Positions 7,828-14,119 of a stretch of DNA of 14,784 nt are shown piece after piece (position 1 is the first letter of the stretch; every line of letters starts with the position of its first letter). Both the position numbers and the translations under genes were made by a program. The notes beneath the pieces were generated by a model. That model made no database searches and was not told where the DNA came from. It worked only from the letters and a program-made list of their open reading frames with translations. Origin of the DNA: an uncultured Eubacteriales bacterium (GTDB lineage Bacteria > Bacillota > Clostridia > Lachnospirales > Anaerotignaceae); NCBI GenBank assembly GCA_934552695.1, contig CAKTER010000020.1:1-14784 (forward strand). Direction: 5' to 3'.

Positions 7828-8661
7828 TTACTTATTCTTCAGCTTGGGATCCAGCGCATCCCGAATCCCATCGCCAAACAAACTAAAGCCCAAAACCACC
7901 AGCGTAATGCCCACGCCGGGAACGATGGAGGCCCAGGGGAACTTCATCAAAACGTCCTTGGCCTGGTTCAGCATGGCGCCCCATTCCGGGTTGGGCGGCT
8001 GTACGCCGATGCCCAGGAAGGACAGGGCCGAAGCCGTCAGGATGGCATAGCCCAAAGCCAGGGTAAAGTCTACAATAATTACCGAAACCACGTTGGGGAT
8101 AATGTGCTGCATAATAATGCTTAAATCCGAGGCCCCCATGGTATGGCAGGCCTGCACGTATTCCCGCTGCTTTACGCTCATCACGCTGCTGCGCACCAGC
8201 CGGGCGCACTTGGGAATGGAATACAGGGTAATCGTCAGCATGGTGTTGGTGGTGCCGTTGCCCAAAATCGAGATGATGACGATGGCCAAAAGCAACCCGG
8301 GGAAGGCCAGCAGAATATCAATGATGGCCGTAATGATGTTATCCACAATCCCGCCGAAATACCCGGCGCAAACCCCCAAAATAATCCCGGCCAGCTCGCC
8401 CAGCAGTACGCCGAAAAAGCTAATCAAAAGCGACACCCGGGCGCCGTATACCATACGGGTGGCAATGTCCCGGCCCAGGTTATCCGTCCCCAAGGGGTGG
8501 CCCTTCATGGGCAGCCGATACACCAGGTTCAGGTCTTGGCCGTTGGGATCGTACTTGCAAAAGAAGGGGCCCACCAAGGCGATGAGAATAAAGGCCAAAA
8601 CCACAAAGAAAGCGACCACGGCAATTTTCCGCCGGGAAAAGTTTTTCACAAATTCCTTCAT
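7828..8661 (-). CDS. oppC: Peptide ABC transporter permease, OppC/DppC type
   Basis: This 277-residue inner permease subunit has a first membrane helix at about 12-32 and an extracytoplasmic segment with HPLGTDNLGRD (55-65), typical of the DppC/OppC family. Further helices lie at about 75-100, 108-133, 190-215 and 243-262. The cytoplasmic EAA coupling loop is at 168-188 (EYVQACHTMGAS), where the ATPases dock. The end reads GDGIRDALDPKLK, the family's usual C-terminus. ATG 8661 follows AAGGAGG (8669-8675), which overlaps the oppB stop codon, so translation is probably coupled to oppB. It lacks a long N-terminal extension and is slightly short for the family but complete. Confidence 0.94.
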   Translation of the reverse strand: MKEFVKNFSRRKIAVVAFFVVLAFILIALVGPFFCKYDPNGQDLNLVYRLPMKGHPLGTDNLGRDIATRMVYGARVSLLISFFGVLLGELAGIILGVCAGYFGGIVDNIITAIIDILLAFPGLLLAIVIISILGNGTTNTMLTITLYSIPKCARLVRSSVMSVKQREYVQACHTMGASDLSIIMQHIIPNVVSVIIVDFTLALGYAILTASALSFLGIGVQPPNPEWGAMLNQAKDVLMKFPWASIVPGVGITLVVLGFSLFGDGIRDALDPKLKNK

Positions 8662-8673
8662 GCTTTCGCCTCC

Positions 8674-9594
8674 TTAGTGATATTTAATCCGGGGATCCAC
8701 CACGCCATAAATGACGTCGGTTACGGTGTTTACAATAACAAAGGTAGCCGTCAGTACCAAAACCGCTCCCTGTACCACCGGGTAATCCCGGTTCAATACG
8801 CCGTCTACCAAATACCGGCCCATGCCCGGAATGGAAAATACCGTTTCTACCAGCGTGGAGCCGGCCAGCAAAATGCCAAACCGCAGGCCAATGCTGGTAA
8901 TTACGGGGATAATGGCATTCTTTAACGCATGGCCAAATACAATGATTTTCCGGGGCACGCCCTTAGCCCGGGCCGTCCGAATATAGTCCTGACTCAGCAC
9001 ATCCAGCATAGAGGAGCGGGTCACCCGGGTAATATCCCCCGCCGAGTAAAAGCCCAAAATACAAATGGGCAATACATAGTGCAGAGGTGTTTTTACGCCC
9101 ATACTGGGGAAAATGCCCAGCTTTAAGCAAAAAACCGACATGCTGATAATGGATAAAAAGAACAACGGCGTAGAAACCGCCAGCAGCGAAACCGCACTTA
9201 CGATATTGTCGATGGCCTTGTTGTGCCGTACCGCCGACAAAATCCCGAAGCAGATGCCCAGCACCGAGCCTACGGTAACGCCGCCCACAGCCAGCTTAAA
9301 GGTCACAGCGTATTTCGTAGCGATTTCCTTCGCCACCGGCCGTTTGCTGTAAATGGAGGTGCCCAAATCCCCCTGAAAAACGCCCTTAATAAAGTTCCAG
9401 TACTGCACCGGCCAAGGCTGATCCAGACCCAGTCTGGCCCGTTCGGCAGCCAGCGTTTCGGCCGGAACATTTAGGCCCAGCATATTTTTGACCGGGTCGC
9501 CCGGTACAAGACGTACTAGCAAAAAAACCAGCACTGAAATGGCGAAAAGCGTAATCAGCAGCTGGATAAGTTTTCGGATGGTGTATTTTAACAT
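8674..9594 (-). CDS. oppB: Peptide ABC transporter permease, OppB/DppB type
   Basis: This 306-residue permease pairs with OppC to form the membrane channel. The ATG at 9594 is chosen because GGGAGG lies five bases upstream; an in-frame TTG at 9618 would add eight residues but lies before that site. Helix 1 spans about 9-29. The periplasmic-facing loop has RLVPGDP (28-34) and GDLGTSIYSKRPV (75-87), a hallmark of DppB/OppB. More helices lie at about 100-122, 132-155, 171-187, 228-247 and 274-297. The EAA loop DYIRTARAKGVP is at 203-214. The C-terminus DPRIKYH is typical. It lies downstream of oppA, separated by a large hairpin, so its expression may be lower than that of oppA. Confidence 0.94.
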   Translation of the reverse strand: MLKYTIRKLIQLLITLFAISVLVFLLVRLVPGDPVKNMLGLNVPAETLAAERARLGLDQPWPVQYWNFIKGVFQGDLGTSIYSKRPVAKEIATKYAVTFKLAVGGVTVGSVLGICFGILSAVRHNKAIDNIVSAVSLLAVSTPLFFLSIISMSVFCLKLGIFPSMGVKTPLHYVLPICILGFYSAGDITRVTRSSMLDVLSQDYIRTARAKGVPRKIIVFGHALKNAIIPVITSIGLRFGILLAGSTLVETVFSIPGMGRYLVDGVLNRDYPVVQGAVLVLTATFVIVNTVTDVIYGVVDPRIKYH

Positions 9595-9608
9595 GGGAAC
9601 CTCCCTAC

Positions 9609-9653
9609 CTCTTTGCAAATCCGGGAGGGGTTTCCCCCTCCCGGAGCAAAGAG
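9609..9653 (-). promoter_or_regulatory. Large intercistronic hairpin between oppA and oppB
   Basis: In the transcript CTCTTTGC (9653-9646) pairs with GCAAAGAG (9616-9609). Inside it CCGGGAGGGG pairs perfectly with CCCCTCCCGG (9644-9621) around a GAAA tetraloop (9634-9631). The two stems of 8 and 10 bp are separated by a small internal loop. No long U-run follows, so it is not a classical terminator. It starts 11 bases after the oppA stop and ends just before the oppB ribosome site. Such hairpins after binding-protein genes usually stabilise that message and keep permease output lower; applied here this is inference. Confidence 0.75.
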
Positions 9654-9664
9654 CCGGTTTTTAA

Positions 9665-11275
9665 TTACTTCAAAATGGTAGCGTGTTCAAAGGACTGCTC
9701 GCCAATGGTATGCACAGTCACGTTCTGCAGCTTCTCGGTGCGGGCGGTGGTGTAGTTCATGCCCCACATCCAGATGCCGGCAGGGTCTTCCCGGTACAGG
9801 ATTTCGCCAGCCCGGGCATAGTATTCCTGACGCTTGGCCTGGTCGGTCTCGGCCGCCGCAGCGTAAATCAGCTCGTCCACTTCCGCATTGGAGTAGAAGC
9901 CATAGTTCCGGATGTTGGTGCCGGTGGTGGAGGTGGTGAACAGCCCCCGCAGAGCGCTGTCGGCGTCACCGGTCATGGAACCGAGGCCCATGATGAAGAT
10001 GGGCCAGTTAAATTCTTCCGGCGTAATACCGTCTACATAAGGCAGGAAGGAGTTCCACTCCAAAACCTCAATCTCGGCGTTTACGCCAACCTCGGCCAGC
10101 TGAGCCTTAACAATCTCGGCCATTTCCACGCCCTTCTCATACCGGGGAGTGGTTACAATCTTGGTGTCAAAGCCATCGGGATACCCGGCCTCGGCCAGCA
10201 GCTCCCGGGCCTTGTCCTGATCCTGTTCAATAATCCCCAGGTTGGCATAGCCAAATACGCCTTCGCCCACGACGTCGGTCGCCTGGTGTGCGGTATCGCC
10301 ATACAGGGCGTCCAAAACCGCCTGCTTGTCAACGGCATAAACCAAAGCCTGACGAACCTTGGTGTTGGAAATGATGGGGTCGTTGCAGCCAAACTGGAAG
10401 ATACGGAAGCCGTTGTTGTTGTGGGTTTCGGCTACGATACCCTCGGTGGCCCGCAGAGTGTCCAAATCCTCCTGCGTAAACTTCTCGATGATGTCAACCT
10501 CGCCGGTCTGCAGGGCAATCAGCCGGGCAGAGCTGTCGGGGATGGTCTTAAAGTTCAGGTACTTGGTAGGAGCCTCGCCACCCCAGTAATCGGGGAAGCT
10601 TTCCATGCACAGCTCGTTGTTAAAGTCCCAGGATACCAGCTTGTAGGGGCCGGTGCCGTTTTCGGCTTCCAGCTCGGTAGCAATATCCAGGCCATACTTT
10701 TCGATGGTGGCGTCATCCATAATGGAGAACACAGGGTCGGTCATCACAGCACTCAAAGCACCGTAGGGCTCGCTGGTGATGATGTTCACGGTGTAGTCGT
10801 CCACCTTTTCAAAGCTGGAAATGGCGGAGAAGCCGGTAGCGGTACGGCCCAGCTGATACTCCTTCGCCCGTTCAAACGTAGCGATAACGTCATCGGCAGT
10901 CATTTCGGAGCCATCGTGGAACTTTACGCCATGACGCAGATTAAAGGTCCAGGTCACATTGTCGTCGGCACAGCTCCAGCTTTCGGCCAGCAGGGGCTGA
11001 GGGCCTTCGTCGGAAGCCATCAGCAGGGTCTCGTACATCTGCCGCAAAACCTGCTCCGAGTTATTGTCGTTTTCCGCCTGAGGGTCCAGGGTGCTGGTGT
11101 CTACGTTAATCCCGTAGTTAATGGTATCGCCGTATTCGGCTTCGCCCTGAGTTTCGTCGGTCGCTGCATTGTTGCTGCTGTTGTCGTCCGAAGTATCCTT
11201 CGAGCCGCAGCCAGCCAGCAGGCCGGTGGTGCAAGCCACTGCCAGGAGCAGGCTTACAAACGCTCTTTTCTTCAT
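9665..11275 (-). CDS. oppA: Peptide ABC transporter solute-binding lipoprotein, OppA/DppA type (family 5)
   Basis: This 536-residue lipoprotein captures peptides outside the membrane and hands them to OppB/OppC. ATG 11275 follows AAAGGAGG (11284-11291) by eight bases; a farther in-frame start would lie before that site. The signal peptide MKKRAFVSLL begins a hydrophobic run ending in the lipobox LAGC, with Cys23 as the lipidated residue. A hydrophilic Asp/Asn/Ser-rich linker follows (about 24-48). The mature domain shows family 5 features: NVDTSTLDP (57-65), TADDV, GTGPYKLVSW and a C-terminal WMWGMNY segment. It is first in the operon, right behind the promoter. Family 5 binds di- to oligopeptides, nickel or glutathione; the neighbouring peptidases favour peptides. 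Ligand length cannot be told from sequence. Confidence 0.93.
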   Translation of the reverse strand: MKKRAFVSLLLAVACTTGLLAGCGSKDTSDDNSSNNAATDETQGEAEYGDTINYGINVDTSTLDPQAENDNNSEQVLRQMYETLLMASDEGPQPLLAESWSCADDNVTWTFNLRHGVKFHDGSEMTADDVIATFERAKEYQLGRTATGFSAISSFEKVDDYTVNIITSEPYGALSAVMTDPVFSIMDDATIEKYGLDIATELEAENGTGPYKLVSWDFNNELCMESFPDYWGGEAPTKYLNFKTIPDSSARLIALQTGEVDIIEKFTQEDLDTLRATEGIVAETHNNNGFRIFQFGCNDPIISNTKVRQALVYAVDKQAVLDALYGDTAHQATDVVGEGVFGYANLGIIEQDQDKARELLAEAGYPDGFDTKIVTTPRYEKGVEMAEIVKAQLAEVGVNAEIEVLEWNSFLPYVDGITPEEFNWPIFIMGLGSMTGDADSALRGLFTTSTTGTNIRNYGFYSNAEVDELIYAAAAETDQAKRQEYYARAGEILYREDPAGIWMWGMNYTTARTEKLQNVTVHTIGEQSFEHATILK

Positions 11276-11277
11276 GT

Positions 11278-11355
11278 CTACATCCTCCTTTGTGTTGCTG
11301 CCCACCCGGTGTTACTTTCCTTTTGAAACCTCTGTGCAACGTTCCGTTCGGGCAC
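11278..11355 (-). CDS. Possible 25-residue leader peptide ahead of oppA
   Basis: A GTG at 11353-11355 is preceded by GGGGGAGG (11360-11367) at a four-base spacing. It opens a 25-codon frame whose TAG (11278-11280) ends two bases before the oppA ATG, so the oppA ribosome site lies inside it. It would begin about 46 bases into the predicted opp transcript. The peptide is hydrophilic and Arg/Gln-rich (starting MPERNVAQRF) and has no recognisable family. It could couple translation to oppA or simply be chance, since the G-run favours ribosome-site look-alikes. Confidence 0.25.
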   Translation of the reverse strand: MPERNVAQRFQKESNTGWAATQRRM

Positions 11356-11407
11356 TTTACCTCCCCCGGGCTGCCATTCTTCTCTGCTGCCGCCTAGGTT
11401 GTGTTCG

Positions 11408-11436
11408 ATTATATTCCGGTTTTTGAAACGTGTCAA
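11408..11436 (-). promoter_or_regulatory. Perfect-consensus sigma-A promoter of the opp operon
   Basis: On the minus strand TTGACA (11436-11431), a 17-base spacer and TATAAT (11413-11408) match the vegetative consensus at all twelve positions. The start would fall near 11401, giving a leader of about 125 bases before oppA. A promoter this strong is expected to need a repressor, and the operator at 11423-11436 covers its -35 box. Confidence 0.92.
11423..11436. promoter_or_regulatory. LacI-family-type operator O1 over the opp -35 box
   Basis: TTGAAACGTGTCAA is a 14-base palindrome with one mismatch (G at 11432) and a central CG. The six bases at 11431-11436 are also the opp -35 box, so an occupied site would block RNA polymerase. 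The same sequence, perfect form TTGAAACGTTTCAA, recurs upstream of the regulator gene at 11759-11772. Confidence 0.7.
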
Positions 11437-11619
11437 TATTTTTTTACAAGAGTTTTCAATTTTCTTACGCTCTCGCCCCGCCGTCTCGTCCCAGCGGTCC
11501 CTTCAACCCACCTGTCAACTATCCAATTTATAAAAATCCACTGTGCCAAGCCCGTATTCCGAGGGCATTTTTCACAACAAGCCTTTGATTTTCCGCCCTT
11601 TTCCCCGCCCCCTCCTGCT

Positions 11620-11639
11620 AATTTTTATAAATTTTTATC
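11620..11639 (+). repeat. 10-base AT-rich tandem repeat
   Basis: AATTTTTATA is followed directly by AATTTTTATC. The A/T tracts are in phase with the helix and lie about 60-80 bases upstream of the regulator promoter. They could bend DNA or act as an upstream element; no function is shown. Confidence 0.5.
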
Positions 11640-11698
11640 CGTTTCCCCCCTCTTTCTCCCAGGTCTTTCCCTTTTCTTCCTATTTTGTTCCAAATCCA

Positions 11699-11719
11699 TT
11701 GACAGGGTATTGACAGGGT
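11699..11719 (+). repeat. Tandem TTGACAGGGT repeat at the regulator promoter
   Basis: TTGACAGGGT occurs at 11699-11708 and again at 11710-11719, an 11-base period, so the -35 hexamer TTGACA is present twice. A related TG(A)TAG follows at once. It may be a promoter duplication or a direct-repeat binding site. Confidence 0.75.
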
Positions 11720-11729
11720 GTGATAGAAT
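11699..11729 (+). promoter_or_regulatory. Promoter of the LacI/SBP hybrid regulator gene
   Basis: TTGACA (11699-11704) and TAGAAT (11724-11729) are separated by 19 bases, longer than the optimum. A TG at 11721-11722 makes the -10 box an extended one. The predicted start near 11736 puts the operator at 11759-11772 inside the leader, about 23 bases downstream, where a bound repressor would act as a roadblock. Confidence 0.55.
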
Positions 11730-11758
11730 ATTAAAAACTCCATTTTTATCAAAAATTT

Positions 11759-11772
11759 TTTAAACGTTTCAA
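11759..11772. promoter_or_regulatory. LacI-family-type operator O2 in the regulator leader
   Basis: TTTAAACGTTTCAA has a central CG and differs at one position from the perfect palindrome TTGAAACGTTTCAA. It shares 12 of 14 bases with O1. It sits between the regulator promoter and its start codon, as expected for autoregulation. Confidence 0.65.
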
Positions 11773-11810
11773 ATTTCCAAATTTTGTTGTTGCGGAAAGC
11801 GAGGACTCCT

Positions 11811-13985
11811 ATGGCGACCATGAAAGACATTGCAAAGCTGGCTGGCGTTTCCCAGGGAACGGTGTCCAACGTGCTGAACGGCCACTGCCACGTCAGCACA
11901 GAAAAAATGACCGCCGTGCTGGAGGCCGCAAAGGCTCTGGGCTATCAGCGCAACTCCCAGGCCCAGCAGCTGCGGAAAAATTCCGTCCTCTCTTCCCAGG
12001 TCGCTGTGGTTTTGCCCAACATCGACGAGCAGCAATACTCCGACTTTTATACCGTCATCCGGGACCACTTTCAGGAACAGGGGATGATGGTCAGCGGCTT
12101 TACCACCGAGGACCAGCCCGAAAACGAGCGCCGGGTGCTGCGGCAGCTGGCTACCGTCCGCCCCACCTATGTGTTTACCATTTCGTGTTTGGAGGAGGAC
12201 GACGGCCATTATGCCGACCTGAAGGCCATCGGCACCACCCTGGTCTTTGCCGGCCACACCCCCGACTACGCCCAGGACTGGGTCACCTTCGACTGTATCC
12301 GGGACGCCCGGAAAATCGGGGAACACATTGTGGCCCAAAGCCCCAAACGGGTACACATTTTGGCCATTCAGCACATCTTCCCCCGGGACCGGCAATTTTT
12401 GGACCTGCTGCTAAGCATTTTGCAGCTCAACGGCATCCCCTGCAACTACGACACCGCCAATACCGCCACCTGCTATCCGGTGGCTTTCGACCTCATCAGC
12501 CGGGAGCAGCCCGAGGTGCTGCTGTGTATGGCCCCCTACCTGAGCCGTAGCGCCAAGCTGGCCTGCGAGGTATTGGATAGCCCCTGCAAGCTGTACCACT
12601 TTGCCTACGGCCTGCGGCTGCCCGGCCAAAACGAGCATAACTACTATTATAATTACGGCCAGCTGGCCCGGGAAAGCCTGCGGGTGGCCCAAACCCGCAA
12701 GCAGTCTCCCCAAGCCCCGGCCCAACGGGTGTTTTTAAGCGCCGATGGCTTTTTGCCGCCCCATATTGCGCCAGAAATCCACCGGGACTGTACCCTGCAA
12801 ATGCTTTCCATTAAAAGCGACGCCAACGATGCCCTGCGGCGGATGTCCGCCGGGTTTACCAAAAAGACCGGTATCGGCTTAAACATCGTCACCCTGCCCC
12901 CCAACGAGCTGGACGAAATCTTAAGCCAGACCGCTCCCGGCATCCTGCAAGACTTCGACCTGTTGCGGATTGGCCGTCCCGATAACGTGGGCCTGCACCA
13001 ATGGCTCCACCCGCTGGATGCCGACTGCCACCGGCACCTGACCCATACCATGTTCCCCGAAGCCGTAGCCGCCCTATCCCAGTGGGATAAGGGCGTCCCC
13101 TATGCCGTGCCCTTCGACGTGGGCACGCAGCTGCTGGTCTACCGGCAGGACCTGTTCGAGGACCCCATGGTAAAGCGCCGGTACTACGAGCAGTACCGCA
13201 CCCAGCTGTGCCCTCCCAAGGATTATCAGGACTTCAATCAGGTAGCGGCCTTTTTTACCCGCACCCTAAACCTGCATTCCCCGGTGGACTACGGCACCTC
13301 CCTGCCCCTTGGGGCCAACATCAACATCCTGGCTCACTTCCTGCTGCGCTACGATTTTTATTTGCGGCAGTCTGCCCTGCCCGAGGGGGGGCACTTCGAT
13401 TTGGATGCGGCCCGTCAAGCCATCGAAAACCTGTGTCAGCTTTCGGCCTTTTCCACCCGCAGCAGCGAGTCCCGGGAGATTGGCGCCGATGTGACCGGAG
13501 CCTTTGCCCGGGGCGAGGTCGCCATGATTATCGGCCACTCCAACCACTCCAACCAGCTGCTGGACATTGTAAAAAACTCCCATACGGGCCGGATAGGCTT
13601 TAGCAGCGTCCCCGGCGGCTCCTGTATTTTGGGTGGCGCTTCCCTGGCCATTACCCGGAGCACCCGGGACTTTGAGGCGGCGCTGGAATGTATCCATTGG
13701 TTCTGCGGCTGGGAACAGGCCAATCTGTTCTGCCTGCTGGGGGGCTCCACGCCCCATCAGGCCGCTTACCTGGACCCCCGGCTGGTACGGTACTTCCCCT
13801 GGCACGCCCAGTTTGGGAAAAGCCACTTCAGCCCTCGGATGAACCAGCTGTACCGGGAATATTCCATCCCCCTGCTCAGCTCTGTGATTGGCTCCGCTGT
13901 GCGGAATACCATTTTGGGCGCCATCACCATTCAAGACTGTATGCAGCAGCTGGCCAAACAGCTGCCCCAGTGCCGTATCCACTAA
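11811..13985 (+). CDS. LacI-family transcriptional regulator fused to a family 1 solute-binding-protein domain
   Basis: This 724-residue protein starts at ATG 11811, five bases after GAGGA (11801-11805). Residues 3-24 (MKDIAKLAGVSQGTVSNVLNG) are a LacI helix-turn-helix. The hinge has AQQLRK (51-56), with Leu54 at the place of the DNA-intercalating Leu of PurR. A LacI-type periplasmic-binding-like domain follows (about 62-316). From about 326 a second sensor begins (CTLQMLSIKSDAND) that resembles family 1 extracellular sugar-binding proteins: GLHQWLHPLD (394-403), VPYAVPFDVGTQLLVYRQDLF (429-449), ARGEVAMI (566-573) and ILGGASLAI (606-614). Ordinary LacI regulators have about 330-350 residues. 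There is no signal peptide, internal stop or internal ribosome site, so it is one cytoplasmic chain. It lies divergent to the opp operon and probably controls it through O1 and O2. Repressor action is inferred from the O1 position. Confidence 0.88.
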   Translation: MATMKDIAKLAGVSQGTVSNVLNGHCHVSTEKMTAVLEAAKALGYQRNSQAQQLRKNSVLSSQVAVVLPNIDEQQYSDFYTVIRDHFQEQGMMVSGFTTEDQPENERRVLRQLATVRPTYVFTISCLEEDDGHYADLKAIGTTLVFAGHTPDYAQDWVTFDCIRDARKIGEHIVAQSPKRVHILAIQHIFPRDRQFLDLLLSILQLNGIPCNYDTANTATCYPVAFDLISREQPEVLLCMAPYLSRSAKLACEVLDSPCKLYHFAYGLRLPGQNEHNYYYNYGQLARESLRVAQTRKQSPQAPAQRVFLSADGFLPPHIAPEIHRDCTLQMLSIKSDANDALRRMSAGFTKKTGIGLNIVTLPPNELDEILSQTAPGILQDFDLLRIGRPDNVGLHQWLHPLDADCHRHLTHTMFPEAVAALSQWDKGVPYAVPFDVGTQLLVYRQDLFEDPMVKRRYYEQYRTQLCPPKDYQDFNQVAAFFTRTLNLHSPVDYGTSLPLGANINILAHFLLRYDFYLRQSALPEGGHFDLDAARQAIENLCQLSAFSTRSSESREIGADVTGAFARGEVAMIIGHSNHSNQLLDIVKNSHTGRIGFSSVPGGSCILGGASLAITRSTRDFEAALECIHWFCGWEQANLFCLLGGSTPHQAAYLDPRLVRYFPWHAQFGKSHFSPRMNQLYREYSIPLLSSVIGSAVRNTILGAITIQDCMQQLAKQLPQCRIH

Positions 13986-13990
13986 ATATA

Positions 13991-14015
13991 AAAGGACGCC
14001 TCGGCGTCCTTTTTT
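13991..14015 (+). terminator. Rho-independent terminator of the regulator gene
   Basis: AAAGGACGC (13991-13999) pairs perfectly with GCGTCCTTT (14004-14012) around CTCG, and T continues to 14015. It lies six bases after the regulator stop codon. Confidence 0.93.
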
Positions 14016-14084
14016 CTTTGCCTTTCTTTTTTCTTTGTCTTTCTTTTTCCCTTTCCTTTTTCTTTCCCCCCGCACAAAACAAAT

Positions 14085-14119
14085 GAGAAAAGCTCCCGCA
14101 CCCCTTCGGCTACGAGAGC
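14085..14119 (-). terminator. Probable terminator of the acyltransferase gene
   Basis: On the minus strand GCTCTCG (14119-14113) pairs with CGGGAGC (14098-14092), seven pairs including one G-T, with a 14-base loop. TTTTCTC follows (14091-14085). The stem begins inside the last codons of the gene, a compact arrangement. The loop is long and the U-run short, so confidence is moderate. Confidence 0.5.

Larger units (their letters stand above)
11276..11810. other. Divergent control region between oppA and the regulator gene
   Basis: This is the only stretch over 300 bases without a firm gene. From left to right it holds the oppA ribosome site, a possible 25-codon leader ORF, the opp promoter with its operator (11408-11436), an AT- and pyrimidine-rich middle (about 11437-11698), a tandem TTGACAGGGT repeat with the regulator promoter (11699-11729), the second operator (11759-11772) and the regulator ribosome site GAGGA (11801-11805). 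In the middle part I see a 10-base AT tandem repeat but no convincing gene or RNA. Confidence 0.8.

Noticed and set aside
10871..10884. TTCAAACGTAGCGA, a partial match to the operator, inside oppA
   Set aside because: Only 10 of 14 positions agree, symmetry is poor and it is explained by coding sequence. A similar weak 9 of 14 match at 11334-11347 in the leader was dropped for the same reason.
11456..11465. AATTTTC, half of a CodY box, upstream of the opp promoter
   Set aside because: The second half (GAAAATT) is absent and the region is AT-rich, so chance is likely.
11550..11570. Terminator-like GCCC...GGGC hairpin followed by ATTTTT in the control region
   Set aside because: The stem has only four pairs with a 9-base loop, and no gene ends nearby on the plus strand.
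14008..14070. Long pyrimidine tract after the regulator terminator
   Set aside because: It is striking in composition, but I see no repeat unit, stem or coding signal, and it lies in a short gap between convergent genes.
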